Source: Nostoc sp. 'Peltigera membranacea cyanobiont' 210A (GTDB lineage Bacteria > Cyanobacteriota > Cyanobacteriia > Cyanobacteriales > Nostocaceae). From it: a DNA stretch of 64,000 nt. Below are positions 45,959-55,152 of the stretch, in pieces. The notes below the pieces were generated by a model. It had not been told where the DNA came from. It saw only the letters and a program-made list of their open reading frames with translations, and did not search any database. A program made the position numbers and the translations under genes. Each line of letters begins with the position of its first letter. Position 1 is the stretch's first letter. The stretch covers positions 62,001 through 126,000 of the forward strand of contig NZ_NOLJ01000005.1 in assembly GCF_002246015.1 (NCBI RefSeq), read 5' to 3'.

Positions 45959-46294
45959 GGGACTTCCAAGAAATAAATTATCCAATCTTGTGGGGTGGGC
46001 ATCTTGCCATAGGTGTCAACTTAACGCTAAACCCGCTTGGTGACAACGTTTTGCCCTCACCCCCAGCCCCTCTCCCATCCGTGAGAAGGGAGCTAGACAT
46101 TCAATTCCCCTTCTCCCAAGGGAGAAGGGGTTAGGGGATGAGGGCGTGAGGGATTTGCAAAATGCCTGTCCGATATAGTTTTCGGCTTAAGTTGACACCA
46201 ATGGCATCTTGCCCGCTTTTGGTTACTGGGCGGGCGAGACGCCCACCCCACAATAAATAGTTGGATATTTTTTTATTTGGAAGTCCCTTATATA
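45959..46294. mobile_element. Outer hairpin MITE, interrupted
   Basis: The arms GGGACTTCCAAGAAATAAAT...TTGTGGGGTGGGC and, inverted, GCCCACCCCACAATAAATAG...TTTGGAAGTCCC pair over about 45 bases. Without the inner element the two arms lie about 30 bases apart with core CATCTTGCCCGCTTTTGG, so the original was a hairpin-type miniature element of about 130 bp. No coding capacity. Confidence 0.75.
46009..46202. mobile_element. Inner 194-bp MITE with target duplication
   Basis: The ends are 16-bp inverted repeats ATAGGTGTCAACTTAA and (reversed) ATTGGTGTCAACTTAA. On both sides lies GGCATCTTGCC (45998-46008 and 46203-46213), an 11-bp target duplication. The inside holds a dispersed CCCCTTCTCCC / GGGAGAAGGGG hairpin repeat. 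There is no open frame, so it depends on a transposase elsewhere. Confidence 0.82.
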
Positions 46295-46733
46295 CAATCA
46301 GAACAGAAAACTCTAGGTATTGTAATGGTTTTAGCGATTGCTCTCAATTTACCTTAAAGTATTACCCCGCTCTAAGAACTCTATTTTTATGCGATTTGGT
46401 TGGAAAATCGTCCTATCGGGACTTAAACACTTTGGAGGCAGAAACAAGCCTCAAACCCATGTAGAGCAAGGGAAATACACCAAATACTCAAAAACAGCCC
46501 AAACCCAGATATATCAAGAAACTAAGCGAAAGGATGTTAAAGACTTTCTGTACATAGGTTTGAAGCTCTTTTTTGGGTATTTTTTGTCTAAGTCCCACTA
46601 CCACTATTGCTTTCCTCTCAAGGCATTAATGCCTCTTGCCATCTCAAAATAAGCGAACATACAGATATAACTAACTGGACAAAGCTGCAAGCCAATTTGA
46701 GCTACTTGTCTTTGCTCGGTAGCGATCGCCCAC

Positions 46734-47293
46734 CTATACTTGCAACTCAAATCCAGGTAGTATATCTTCTCCAGAAACAATCGCTGGCATTTGTACAACT
46801 TCTACAGCTTTTAAAAGTCGGTAAATTTCAACCTGGCGATCTTGAGGATTAATCAGCCAACCCAAGCACAGACCATTTTTAATGTATTCCTGCATTTTCT
46901 CTTGAATTGGTGCAAGGCGATCTGTGTCCGAACGCAGTTCAATCACAAAGTCGGGTACAACGGAAATTTTTTTCGTTGTTCTGGTGTTAAAGCTTCCCAC
47001 CGCTCCAATTTTACCCAAGCAGCATCAGGAGAACGTTTTGCACTGTTGGGAAGTATAAAGATAGTTGAAGAACTAAAAACTTTCCCTAATTTAGCTTGAC
47101 GATTCCAAATTTCTAAATCAGCAATCAGTCCAGCTTCCTGATTTCCGCTTTCTCCTCCTACTGGTGGCACAATTATTAATTCTCCAGATGCGTTCATTTC
47201 CAGGCTTACATCACGATTGGCAATACACAATTGATAAAATTGCTCATCGGTTAAATGAGCAATCGGTTCTAGATTTAGCACAACAGTATTCAT
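46734..47293 (-). pseudogene. Uma2-family gene broken by a one-base frameshift
   Basis: The front frame (46943-47293, MNTVVLNLEPIAHLTDEQFY) carries ELIIVPPVGGESGNQEAGLI and LPNSAKRSPDAAWVKLERWE, then goes wrong after LTPEQRKKFP. The back frame (46734-47018) continues the family with VVPDFVIELRSDTDRLAPIQ, MQEYIKNGLCLGWLINPQDR and EDILPGFELQV. The total length is 186 codons plus two bases. Adding one A to the A7 run near 46970 (minus strand CGAAAAAAATTT) joins them as EQRKKISVVPDFVIEL. All PD-(D/E)xK motifs are present across the two frames. Confidence 0.88.
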
Positions 47294-47339
47294 TAAACCT
47301 TTCCTCGTGTCTTTCTTGCTAACATCAGTGGGAAATTAT

Positions 47340-47425
47340 TGCTTGTTGGAAGATTTCTTGAGGTGTAATTTGTCGGGAAGTGCGAGAAATTCTTTGAGGG
47401 TGAGTTGGGTTTTGAGTTGAATCAT
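47340..47425 (-). pseudogene. Remnant of a short-repeat Uma2-like N-terminus
   Basis: From ATG 47425 the minus strand reads MIQLKTQLTLKEFLALPDKL, which resembles the start of many Uma2 proteins (TLKEFLALP), then a shifted frame reads RQITPQEIFQQAIISH and stops. No more of the gene follows. It is probably a small leftover next to the frameshifted Uma2 gene. Confidence 0.4.
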
Positions 47426-47616
47426 AGAGGACTTACGCAACTGGCACAGTGCGATCACTAAACAACGGCAAACCATCACCGAAAACTCATTAGTTTAACG
47501 GCACTACTACCAGAAGCGATCGCTGCAACAATAATTCAACGTTCCTTTGATAATTTCATTCCATGATTTCAGCTACTTAGTTTTACTCGATAGCGATCGG
47601 ACTACATCATGGCTTC

Positions 47617-48240
47617 TTACTGATTTTTGGAATTTAATTGCATAGCCCCCAAATATTTGGTCAAATAAGGTGAAAAAACTTCATAAATTAATGTCAGTGG
47701 CTGCCCATGATGCCAAAACAAGTAGTGGCGACCCCAAAAAGGCCCAGCTACACCAAAACCGGACTCTAGAGCCAATGAGTCACCGTAGTAAATTCCTCGA
47801 ACATCTCGATACAATTCTGTGCGAAGACGAGCTAAACTTGCCCAAATTGGTAATGAACGGTTTTGTAAATACTCATCGACATGACTGGCTTCCCACCACG
47901 AAGTAGCATAGGCTAATCTTTGACCAGAAGCGGTACGCAGCCATACTTGTCGTCGTAATCGCGGTTCTGGGACAGCTTGGATTAACTCAGGAGCAGCATC
48001 CAAGTCAATGCCAATCAATGACATATCAATAACATCTACTTCTACAGGCTCACCTGTGAGCAATTCTAAGTGACGTGTTGGAGAGCCGTCACCCAAAAGC
48101 ATTAGCTGCCATGCAGGTGCTAGCTGAGTGTGAGGTAAACTTTGTTGAATTATTTCCTCCCCTCCTTGCCAAATCGGAGTGAGGCGATGCCAAGCTGGTG
48201 GCAGTGTTAGGTTGTTTGTCGGCGGAAAAGAAATAGTCAA
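47617..48240 (-). CDS. DUF98 chorismate lyase-type protein
   Basis: A 207-residue protein of the chorismate lyase/UTRA-like fold family. Family segments are LLGDGSPTRHLELLTGEPVE, VDVIDMSLIGIDLDAAPELI, RLRRQVWLRTASGQRLAYAT, SWWEASHVDEYLQNRSLPIW and LFWHHGQPLTLIYEVFSPYL. Cyanobacterial members make 4-hydroxybenzoate from chorismate as plastoquinone precursor, so it links to aroC (chorismate supply) elsewhere in the window. The RLRRQVWLRT and LIYEVFSP motifs match this group. It stands alone. Confidence 0.88.
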   Translation of the reverse strand: MTISFPPTNNLTLPPAWHRLTPIWQGGEEIIQQSLPHTQLAPAWQLMLLGDGSPTRHLELLTGEPVEVDVIDMSLIGIDLDAAPELIQAVPEPRLRRQVWLRTASGQRLAYATSWWEASHVDEYLQNRSLPIWASLARLRTELYRDVRGIYYGDSLALESGFGVAGPFWGRHYLFWHHGQPLTLIYEVFSPYLTKYLGAMQLNSKNQ

Positions 48241-48374
48241 TGCTTTTTACAAAACTTCACCTATTTCTATAAAAGCATAAAAAACTAGTACTTTGACAAG
48301 GCAATGCTTAATATGTAGTAAGCACTGAGTGGTTCCGAAAAGGACTAAAGTCTTCACTACAAACTTAATATTTA

Positions 48375-48418
48375 AGGGTCAATAGTCTAAGGTTTTTTGA
48401 CCTGTGACTATTGACCCT
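48375..48418. terminator. tRNA-Leu terminator
   Basis: A 13-bp perfect hairpin AGGGTCAATAGTC / GACTATTGACCCT lies 20 bases beyond the 3' end of the leftward tRNA gene. Confidence 0.75.
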
Positions 48419-48437
48419 ATGCTTAAACAAGCAAAAA

Positions 48438-48518
48438 TGCGGATGGGGAGACTCGAACTCCCAAGGCAAAGCCACACGCACCTCAAGCGTGCGCGTATAC
48501 CAATTCCGCCACATCCGC
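48438..48518 (-). tRNA. trnL-GAG: tRNA-Leu(GAG)
   Basis: On the minus strand an 81-nt cloverleaf: acceptor GCGGATG pairing CATCCGC, D-arm GGCGGAATTGGTATACGC, anticodon stem CACGC/GCGTG with loop TTGAGGT (anticodon GAG), a long variable arm (class II), T-arm GGGAGTTCGAGTCTCCC and discriminator A. No CCA is encoded. Leu is fixed by the anticodon plus the class II shape. Confidence 0.95.
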
Positions 48519-48962
48519 ATGGTTTCTCTAAGAATAGACTATAGCATAAGAAAATAATTATAGTAAGGTGATATCTAAATTCAGTTGCTCAAAAATATAA
48601 ATTTTCTCAAGGCGGTATCAGACTGACAGAAATTTAGCAGTTGTACAAGTGATATTGAAAAGGGTTAGAGCTACTAGAGCGACTGTATTCGGCGGGGTGC
48701 GATCGCGTATCCGTCTGCTGTAGGCGATGTCTACGACGGGCTACGCCTATGCAAAAGCCCAGCTTGGTAGTCTAGCCAAGACTTACAGCAGCAATGTTGT
48801 TAGTGTAGTAAGACCCGTAGAGGCAGCAAGCCTGCAATATGCAAGTTTGCTTAGGATCAGGGTGGCGAATCTCCTGCAATAATTTGAAATAATGCGGAAG
48901 CGTTGTTTCAAGTTGGATCAGAGAAAATGTCAATCTACTGGTAATGATATCGAAACTAAAAA
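48519..48962. other. accC upstream region
   Basis: 444 bases upstream of accC. It holds a dispersed palindrome TAGGCGATGTCTACGACGGG CTACGCCTA (about 48722-48750), also half present at 50740-50765. No gene was seen. Confidence 0.55.
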
Positions 48963-50306
48963 ATGAAGTTTGACAAAATATTAATTGCCAATCGGGGAGA
49001 AATCGCCCTTCGCATTCTCCGCGCCTGTGAAGAAATGGGAATTGCCACAGTTGCGGTTCACTCCACCGTTGACCGTAATGCTCTGCACGTCCAACTTGCT
49101 GATGAAGCGGTTTGCATTGGCGAACCTGCTAGCAGTAAAAGTTATTTGAATATTCCCAATATTATTGCTGCTGCACTGACGCGCAATGCTACTGCCATTC
49201 ATCCAGGCTATGGTTTTTTGGCAGAAAATGCCCGGTTTGCGGAAATCTGTGCCGACCATCATATTGCTTTTATCGGCCCAACTCCAGAAGCTATGAGACG
49301 GATGGGCGATAAATCCACTGCCAAAGAAACCATGCAAAAAGCTGGAGTCCCGACAGTACCAGGTAGTGAGGGATTGGTAGAATCCGAGCAAGAAGGATTA
49401 GGATTCGCCAAGGATATCGGCTATCCAGTGATGATCAAAGCTACAGCAGGTGGCGGTGGACGGGGTATGCGCCTAGTTCGTTCTGAAGACGAATTTGTGA
49501 AACTTTTTCTCGCAGCCCAAGGCGAAGCAGGAGCAGCTTTTGGGAATTCTGGCGTTTACATAGAAAAATTTATTGAACGTCCCCGCCACATCGAATTTCA
49601 AATTTTGGCGGATAACTACGGTAATGTCATCCACTTGGGTGAACGAGATTGTTCAATTCAGCGCCGGAATCAAAAGCTGTTAGAAGAAGCTCCTAGTCCG
49701 GCTCTCGACCAAGACCTACGTGAGAAAATGGGACAAGCTGCTGTCAAAGCGGCCCAATTCATTAACTACAGTGGGGCGGGTACTATTGAGTTTCTCTTGG
49801 ATAGATCCGGTAAATTCTACTTTATGGAAATGAACACCCGGATTCAAGTAGAACACCCTGTAACAGAGATGATTACGGGGATTGATTTAGTTGTTGAACA
49901 AATCCGCATTGCCCAAGGAGAAAGACTCAAGCTGACCCAAGAGCAAGTAGTATTACGAGGTCATGCGATCGAATGCCGAATCAACGCCGAAGATCCCGAC
50001 CATGACTTTCGCCCTTCTCCTGGACGCATCAGTAGCTATCTCCCCCCTGGAGGGCCTGGTGTGCGGATTGATTCCCACGTTTACACAGATTACCAAATCC
50101 CACCCTACTACGATTCCTTGATCGGCAAGTTAATTGTTTGGGCACCAGACCGGCCCACTGCGATTAACCGGATGAAACGCGCACTGAGAGAATGTGCCAT
50201 CACTGGACTACCTACCACCATTGGGTTTCATCAAAAAATTATGGAAAATCCACAGTTTTTACAGGGTAACGTCTATACAAATTTTGTGCAGGAAATGAAC
50301 GGTTAG
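48963..50306 (+). CDS. accC: Acetyl-CoA carboxylase biotin carboxylase subunit
   Basis: A 447-residue ATP-grasp enzyme that carboxylates biotin on AccB, the first step of fatty acid synthesis in the cytosol. Seen: [43 protein letters not shown]-binding [64 protein letters not shown]-like strand and [20 protein letters not shown], all conserved. Length is normal. It stands apart from the other acc genes, as usual in cyanobacteria. Confidence 0.99.
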   Translation: MKFDKILIANRGEIALRILRACEEMGIATVAVHSTVDRNALHVQLADEAVCIGEPASSKSYLNIPNIIAAALTRNATAIHPGYGFLAENARFAEICADHHIAFIGPTPEAMRRMGDKSTAKETMQKAGVPTVPGSEGLVESEQEGLGFAKDIGYPVMIKATAGGGGRGMRLVRSEDEFVKLFLAAQGEAGAAFGNSGVYIEKFIERPRHIEFQILADNYGNVIHLGERDCSIQRRNQKLLEEAPSPALDQDLREKMGQAAVKAAQFINYSGAGTIEFLLDRSGKFYFMEMNTRIQVEHPVTEMITGIDLVVEQIRIAQGERLKLTQEQVVLRGHAIECRINAEDPDHDFRPSPGRISSYLPPGGPGVRIDSHVYTDYQIPPYYDSLIGKLIVWAPDRPTAINRMKRALRECAITGLPTTIGFHQKIMENPQFLQGNVYTNFVQEMNG

Positions 50307-50316
50307 GGAAGTAGGA

Positions 50317-50386
50317 AGGTTACAGGGTATAGGTTACAGGGAACAGGGTTCATAAGCTATAGCCTGTAACCTATATCCTGTAACCT
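50317..50386. terminator. Convergent terminator hairpin (7-bp-repeat-derived)
   Basis: A nearly perfect 24-bp inverted repeat (AGGTTACAGGGTATAGGTTA and CAGG; right arm starts at 50363) between accC and the YggT gene, overlapping the latter's stop codon. The arms are themselves built of GGTTACA-type units. Confidence 0.75.
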
Positions 50387-50678
50387 AATTTACACGAGAT
50401 AGCATAGTCAGCAATCCTTGTTGACCTAGTAGGATTTCTCGCAGCAGGCTAAAGATACCAACCCAAATAATAGGTGTAATGTCTACCCCGCCTATAGGTT
50501 GCACCAGCTTTCGCAACGGGATTAAAAATGGCTCAGTGGGCCAAGCTATTAAATTAAACGGCAAACGATTTAGATCCACTTGCGGATACCAAGTGAGAAT
50601 GATACGAAATATAAATAAAAATGTCATCACCCCTAACACAGGGCCAAGAATCCAAGCAGTCAGGTTAACACCAGTCAT
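50385..50678 (-). CDS. YggT family membrane protein
   Basis: A 97-residue protein with two hydrophobic helices (AWILGPVLGVMTFLFIFRII; GVDITPIIWVGIFSLLREIL) around the characteristic loop LTWYPQVDLNRLPFNLIAWP TEPFLIPLRKLVQPIGG. YggT/Ycf19-like proteins are linked with thylakoid or nucleoid organisation and division plane in cyanobacteria and plastids. It converges with accC; its TAG lies in the terminator hairpin. Confidence 0.92.
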   Translation of the reverse strand: MTGVNLTAWILGPVLGVMTFLFIFRIILTWYPQVDLNRLPFNLIAWPTEPFLIPLRKLVQPIGGVDITPIIWVGIFSLLREILLGQQGLLTMLSRVN

Positions 50679-50985
50679 CGGTTTCAGGTACTATCTATCT
50701 GTAAAGAAAGAAAAAACTTAGGCAACGGCTATGTGCATTTTGCGACGCCGATTAGCCCATCGTAGACATCGCTAAAAAGTTTTAAGCTTTGTAAAGCACT
50801 CCGATCATCATTTTAACCAAATGCTGTCACTTCCTTCTGAAATAGAAAAGTGAACTCGCCCACGTGGTTAATTCAACAAATGGTGAAAGTAGTTACCAAG
50901 TTTGGCAGTTCCGAGTTAGAGGCTTCTCAAGAAAGTAATACACTATTAAAATTAGGATGAACTGTGTAAAAAAAGGTTGAGAAGT

Positions 50986-51105
50986 ATGACGCCTTCTTTA
51001 GCAAATTTTCTTTGGAGTCTGCTGTGGGGTACAGCAATTGTTGTAATACCCGTTACAGTTGGTCTAATTTTCATTAGCCAAAAAGATAAAATACAGCGTT
51101 CATAA
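50986..51105 (+). CDS. psbX: Photosystem II protein PsbX
   Basis: A 39-residue protein: MTPSLANFLWSLLWGTAIVV then a helix ending LIFISQKDKIQRS. This is a single transmembrane subunit at the edge of photosystem II near cytochrome b559 that affects quinone turnover. The N-terminal TPSLANFLWSL and the C-terminal SQKDKIQR are conserved. A ribosome binding site AAGGTTGAGAAG lies just upstream. ycf66 follows 248 bases downstream on the same strand, a known neighbourhood. Confidence 0.95.
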   Translation: MTPSLANFLWSLLWGTAIVVIPVTVGLIFISQKDKIQRS

Positions 51106-51353
51106 TGCTTATGAGAGTTAATTTAACTCTCACAATCGATTGTCTGTCAGCTATCTACATTTATTTCACCAAAAGCAGCATAAACTGCGGCTGGTGGCAG
51201 TTATAGATGACAGACATAGGTATTTTTACTTTTCGGTGAATAGCTTCAGAGCTTCTTTGCTAGAGGCTTTGAAGCTTCAATATATCGTGACTAATTAGAG
51301 TAGTGATTTTAATTGTGACTCGCTAACATAGATTTGATATTGGGAAAACAGCA

Positions 51354-52274
51354 ATGATAAATTTTGGGCTGAACTCAGCCAGTTTTCTGGCTCAGGTTAA
51401 TTTTGGGGCAAACTCAGCCAGTATTCTAGGAATTTTCCTGGCTGTGGCTGGGGCAGCACTGTATTTTCTCCGCACTGTGCGCCCAGAATTGTCACGAGAT
51501 CAAGATATCTTTTTTGCAGCAGTCGGCTTGCTTTGCGGCTTCATTCTTGTCTTTCAAGGATGGCGGCTTGACCCAATTTTACAATTTGGTCAACTGCTTT
51601 TAGTGGGCACAACTGTATTTTTTGCAGTTGAAAGTATTCGCCTGCGGAGTATAGCTACCCAGCAAGCAAAGCGTAACACTCCGATTGTGGACGATGAGCG
51701 AGAGGTAAGCGGAAATTATTCAATGAACCGTAACCGCAAGAGGTATGGGGCTGAGATGGAGGCAGACTTAGATCCACTGCCTTATGAAGACGAGGAAGAA
51801 CGCCCAGTGCGTGCCCGCATTCGCGGTAGCAGGGATGAGATTTCAACTCGTGATGACTATTACGAGGAACAACCCCCCCGTCGCACAGAACGCCGCAACA
51901 GTAGCAGTAGTGAAAGACAGCCTCCATCTGATAGAACGCGTCGGCGGACTTCTGGTCGTCCCGTGAATCGCCCTTCTGAAAGCTCTGAAGATGAAAATTG
52001 GGGTTCTTCATCTAGGCAAGTTGATGATTGGGAAAGTTCGGGTGGGGAAGTCAGAAAACCTTCTCGTCGTAGTAATAACGGGTCTGGGCGTCCCGAAAGT
52101 CGTGAAGATGATGTTTCTTCCAGACCGAGAAGGCGTCGTCCACCCACTGACTCAACTCCTCGAAGACCGCGCGAAGATGATGATGCGATCCCAACTGATT
52201 ATGCGCCATACAGCCCAATGGAAAAACCAAATGACGGACCAGATAATTTGACCGATTTTGATGACGATGTTTAA
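51354..52274 (+). CDS. ycf66: Ycf66 family membrane protein
   Basis: A 306-residue protein. The N-terminal 100 residues hold three or four membrane helices (SASILGIFLAVAGAALYFLR, FFAAVGLLCGFILVFQGWRL, FGQLLLVGTTVFFAVESIRL), the Ycf66 domain. The remaining 200 residues are disordered and rich in Arg, Ser, Asp and Pro (RTRRRTSGRPVNRPSESSED), far longer than the plastid protein. Its function is unknown; it is plastid-conserved. It lies between psbX and the lipoprotein pair. Confidence 0.93.
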   Translation: MINFGLNSASFLAQVNFGANSASILGIFLAVAGAALYFLRTVRPELSRDQDIFFAAVGLLCGFILVFQGWRLDPILQFGQLLLVGTTVFFAVESIRLRSIATQQAKRNTPIVDDEREVSGNYSMNRNRKRYGAEMEADLDPLPYEDEEERPVRARIRGSRDEISTRDDYYEEQPPRRTERRNSSSSERQPPSDRTRRRTSGRPVNRPSESSEDENWGSSSRQVDDWESSGGEVRKPSRRSNNGSGRPESREDDVSSRPRRRRPPTDSTPRRPREDDDAIPTDYAPYSPMEKPNDGPDNLTDFDDDV

Positions 52275-52321
52275 AACAGTTGGCGTGCAAGTAAGTTTAG
52301 AGGCGACGGAAAACAGTTGAG

Positions 52322-52882
52322 GTGGAAAAATTTACGCCTACATTTTGGCTCCAAAGACCAATTCATTGGAGCCTGGTTTTTGGTTTAACAAGTTTGCTTG
52401 TATCTTGTGGTACTAACGATATTCCCATAGGGCCTACTTCTCTTAACAGTCGCTACACCGAGGAGCAACCTGCTTTGAGTGGAAATGGGCGCTTTTTAGC
52501 GTTTGTATCTAATCGGAATGGTAATCAGCAGCTACTAGTGTACGATTTGGAGAGGCAAGTATTTATTGGTACACCTGGGATAAACCGACAGGAGACAATT
52601 GCCGAAAGTCCAAGTTTGAGCTACACAGGGCGTTATATTTCTTATCTTACTAGCGATCAAGGTAGACCAGTGGTAGCGCTTTACGATCGCGCTACGCAAC
52701 AGTCGCAAATTGTCACACCAATTTATCGCGGCTGGGTTAGAAAACCAAATATAAGTCCAGATGGACGTTATGTTGTCTTTGAAACTGCCACTCGTGGTCA
52801 GTGGGATATTGAAGTCTTAGACCGGGGGCCAAATATTGAGTTAGATATTCCCAACGGTGCAACCGTAGGTTCACCTCCGTAG
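52322..52882 (+). CDS. TolB-like beta-propeller lipoprotein, first copy
   Basis: A 186-residue protein from GTG 52322. A lipoprotein signal ends in LLVSCGTND (lipobox LVSC, about residue 28). Then come WD40/TolB-like propeller blades: QPALSGNGRFLAFVSNRNGN, QQLLVYDLERQ, ESPSLSYTGRYISYLTSDQG and RKPNISPDGRYVVFETATRG, QWDIEVLDRGP. The family is usually six-bladed; about three blades here suggests that it assembles as a dimer or caps something. It is 48 bases after ycf66 and 67 bases before the second copy. Confidence 0.88.
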   Translation: MEKFTPTFWLQRPIHWSLVFGLTSLLVSCGTNDIPIGPTSLNSRYTEEQPALSGNGRFLAFVSNRNGNQQLLVYDLERQVFIGTPGINRQETIAESPSLSYTGRYISYLTSDQGRPVVALYDRATQQSQIVTPIYRGWVRKPNISPDGRYVVFETATRGQWDIEVLDRGPNIELDIPNGATVGSPP

Positions 52883-52890
52883 GGGAGAAA

Positions 52891-52911
52891 GTTAGGAGTT
52901 AGGAGTTAGGA
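52891..52911. repeat. 7-bp tandem repeat, 3 units of GTTAGGA
   Basis: Three exact heptamers between the two lipoprotein genes. The same unit recurs at 53481-53519. Confidence 0.85.
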
Positions 52912-52949
52912 GTTGTGAGACTATTGACTAATTACTAATGACTAATTAT

Positions 52950-53474
52950 ATGAAACGTGTTTTTTTTATACCTGTATTTTTCTGTTTAAGTTTATTGACT
53001 GGGTGTTTTGGCTACCCTCGCCTTTTGAGTTATCCCTTTGATCCAGGGGGTCGGAGTCTCAATAGTTTAGCGTCGGAATTAAACCCCCAAATTTCTGGGA
53101 GATACATTGTTTTTATTACTGACCGACGCGGTAGCCAAGATGTTTATATGTTTGATACGGTAAATCGTGATTTGGTTGATTTGCCAGGTTTAAATTCCTT
53201 TGATGCGATCGCAAATCATCCTAGCGTTTCACAAGATGGTCGTTATATTGTATTTGCGGCTAGCCGTCAGGGGCGATCGGCTATTTTTCTCTACGACCGA
53301 GAAACACGCCAATCACGGAATTTGACCAATAACCTGCAAGCCGAAGTCCGTAACCCTACAATTAGCGCTGATGGTAGCAGAATCGCTTTTGAGTCTAGTA
53401 ATAATGGTCAGTGGGATGTTTTAGTATATGACCGTTTTGGACGACCGTTGAATATACCTCAAGAACCGCGTTGA
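52950..53474 (+). CDS. TolB-like beta-propeller lipoprotein, second copy
   Basis: A 174-residue protein from ATG 52950 (MKRVFFIPVFFCLSLLTGCF); the upstream in-frame ATG at 52938 adds four residues. The lipobox is LLTGC. Blades match the first copy: NPQISGRYIVFITDRRGSQD, HPSVSQDGRYIVFAASRQGR and RNPTISADGSRIAFESSNNG, QWDVLVYDRFG. The two lipoproteins are tandem duplicates with the same C-terminal pattern NGQWD. Confidence 0.87.
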   Translation: MKRVFFIPVFFCLSLLTGCFGYPRLLSYPFDPGGRSLNSLASELNPQISGRYIVFITDRRGSQDVYMFDTVNRDLVDLPGLNSFDAIANHPSVSQDGRYIVFAASRQGRSAIFLYDRETRQSRNLTNNLQAEVRNPTISADGSRIAFESSNNGQWDVLVYDRFGRPLNIPQEPR

Positions 53475-53480
53475 ACTAAA

Positions 53481-53553
53481 GTTAGGAGTTAATAGTTAGG
53501 AGTTAGGAGTTAGGAGTTAAAATTCCTCACTCCTAACTCCTCACTTCTAACTT
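53481..53553. terminator. 7-bp repeats and inverted copy, likely convergent terminator
   Basis: GTTAGGA heptamers (53481-53519) face CTCCTAACTCCTCACTTC (53530-53547), so the transcript can fold into a long stem between two converging genes. The right arm runs over the stop of the iron-sulfur gene. Confidence 0.7.
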
Positions 53554-54551
53554 TTGTTTTCTACTTGTTGCACAGATTCAATGAGCGATCGCACTTGTTC
53601 CGTCCCCTCAGAAGCTTCAAATGATAGGGGAAACTTACCTCGGAGGATCATCCGCAAACCGAGGGGTGCAAGACTGAGTAATCCTTTTAAATCCCGAAAA
53701 TAATTACCGACTACTTGTACACCAAATTGACGTTCATCAATCCAACCACCTTCTTTAACTAAATCTACCAATACTTTCCGGTGACGAATTGAGCGACTAT
53801 CGCTGGCTTGTTTCTGGGTGAGAATTTCTTGTTTAACTTTGGTGATTTGTTCTAATGGTGCAACTTCCATTGGACAAACTGAATCGCAGTACAAACAACG
53901 GGTGCAACCCCATACGCCTTTAGTACCTTCGTTGTAGCTTGCTAAACGATTTTCGGTATCGCTATCGCGGGAGTCTGCTACCATTCGGTAAGCTTTGGCA
54001 AGGGCATGGGGACCTACAAAGTCTGGATTAACTTCACGAGCGTTGCATTCAGAGTAACAAGCACCGCACATAATACAGTTACCAGTTTGATCGAGGCGCG
54101 ATCGCTCTTGTGGTGTTTGCAAAAACTCTCTTTCTGGTACTTGTCGTGCTGCCGTACTCACATAAGGGGCAACTGCCTCTAGATTATTCCAAAAGCTGCT
54201 CATATCTACAACTAAATCTTTAATCACGGGCATATTGCCGAGAGGCGCGATCGTGATTTCAGCAATAGCATTTACTTTACTTTGGGATGATGGTATTTGT
54301 TGTAATCTGGCAAGTTCACTCCCAACATTTTCTTTACAAGCTAAAGCCGAACGCCCATTAATTCGCATAGCACAGCTACCACAAATAGTATTGCGGCAAT
54401 TTTTGCGAAATGCCAAAGTTCCATCTTGCTCCCACTTAATTTGATTGAGGCAATCCAAGATTGTATTACCTGGTTCGGCTTCCACAAGGTAGGTTTGCAC
54501 AACAGGGGAGGAATTTTGTTGCTGTCGAATGACCTTAAAAATAACTTCCAT
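53547..54551 (-). CDS. sdhB: Succinate dehydrogenase/fumarate reductase iron-sulfur subunit
   Basis: A 334-residue subunit from ATG 54551 (MEVIFKVIRQQQNSSPVVQT); an earlier in-frame start adds 16 residues. The [2Fe-2S] domain has CRNTICGSCAMRINGR and ACKENV. The first [4Fe-4S] motif is CIMCGACYSEC; the second is CTRCLYCDSVCP, with four cysteines, instead of the classical [3Fe-4S] pattern, so a second [4Fe-4S] cluster is likely. This is the pattern of the cyanobacterial type-E-like enzyme without classical anchors. The C-terminal 60 residues are unusually long. The flavoprotein and any anchor are not in this window. It passes electrons from succinate to plastoquinone. Confidence 0.93.
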   Translation of the reverse strand: MEVIFKVIRQQQNSSPVVQTYLVEAEPGNTILDCLNQIKWEQDGTLAFRKNCRNTICGSCAMRINGRSALACKENVGSELARLQQIPSSQSKVNAIAEITIAPLGNMPVIKDLVVDMSSFWNNLEAVAPYVSTAARQVPEREFLQTPQERSRLDQTGNCIMCGACYSECNAREVNPDFVGPHALAKAYRMVADSRDSDTENRLASYNEGTKGVWGCTRCLYCDSVCPMEVAPLEQITKVKQEILTQKQASDSRSIRHRKVLVDLVKEGGWIDERQFGVQVVGNYFRDLKGLLSLAPLGLRMILRGKFPLSFEASEGTEQVRSLIESVQQVENKS

Positions 54552-55152
54552 AACTACTAACCAAAATTTTAAAATTACTTCACCAGCCTCAACAATCATG
54601 AGTCAAAGCAGGTAGTTGCGAAAAGTGAGTTACACTTTTTTGCCCCGAATTCAAACCCTGGTGTTAATAGGCTGACGATTCAAGAGCGACTGATTCTAGT
54701 TTAAGGATAACCATTCAAATTTTACTTGTAGTAGCGTTGTAGGCAAGATTTTCGTCAAATTCTGAGTTAAACGCCAAAAATGTAATTGCAGCTTTGCATT
54801 AAATTTCCCTGTTTAGGAATGTAAAGGAAAGAGGGTTTGCTTAAAAAGTAACTTAAGTTGATCTTTGACCTAGCGATCGTATCCAAATGAAATGTATGTG
54901 AAGTTAGCAACATCTCTTGATGTCAACTTGAGTCAAGCAGTCCTGACAGTAAAATTTCGTCAATTGGTAGCGAAGGCAGGATTTTTTGATTATATAGATG
55001 TATGAAAGCCCATGTTTAATATATAGTAGTGGCAATCAAGCACTAGGCAGATGTTAAGAGATTTGTTCTTCCCATAGACAGACGTGCAAAATCCTCTGAC
55101 TGCTTTTGACCTGAAGATAATAAACCGAAGAAAAATCCCCACCACTTTCAAA

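Larger units (their letters stand above)
45456..46733. other. Long intergenic region with nested miniature elements
   Basis: About 1.28 kb with no gene I can support. Frames at 45778-46002 (-), 46261-46464 and 46338-46652 (+) overlap repeats and show no domain. The middle is a long inverted repeat (about 45959-46294) interrupted by a second element (46009-46202). The left part must carry the promoter of the DUF3352 gene. Confidence 0.6.

Noticed and set aside
45778-46652. Several frames in the 45.5-46.7 kb gap
   Set aside because: They overlap the two miniature elements or each other and show no family motif.
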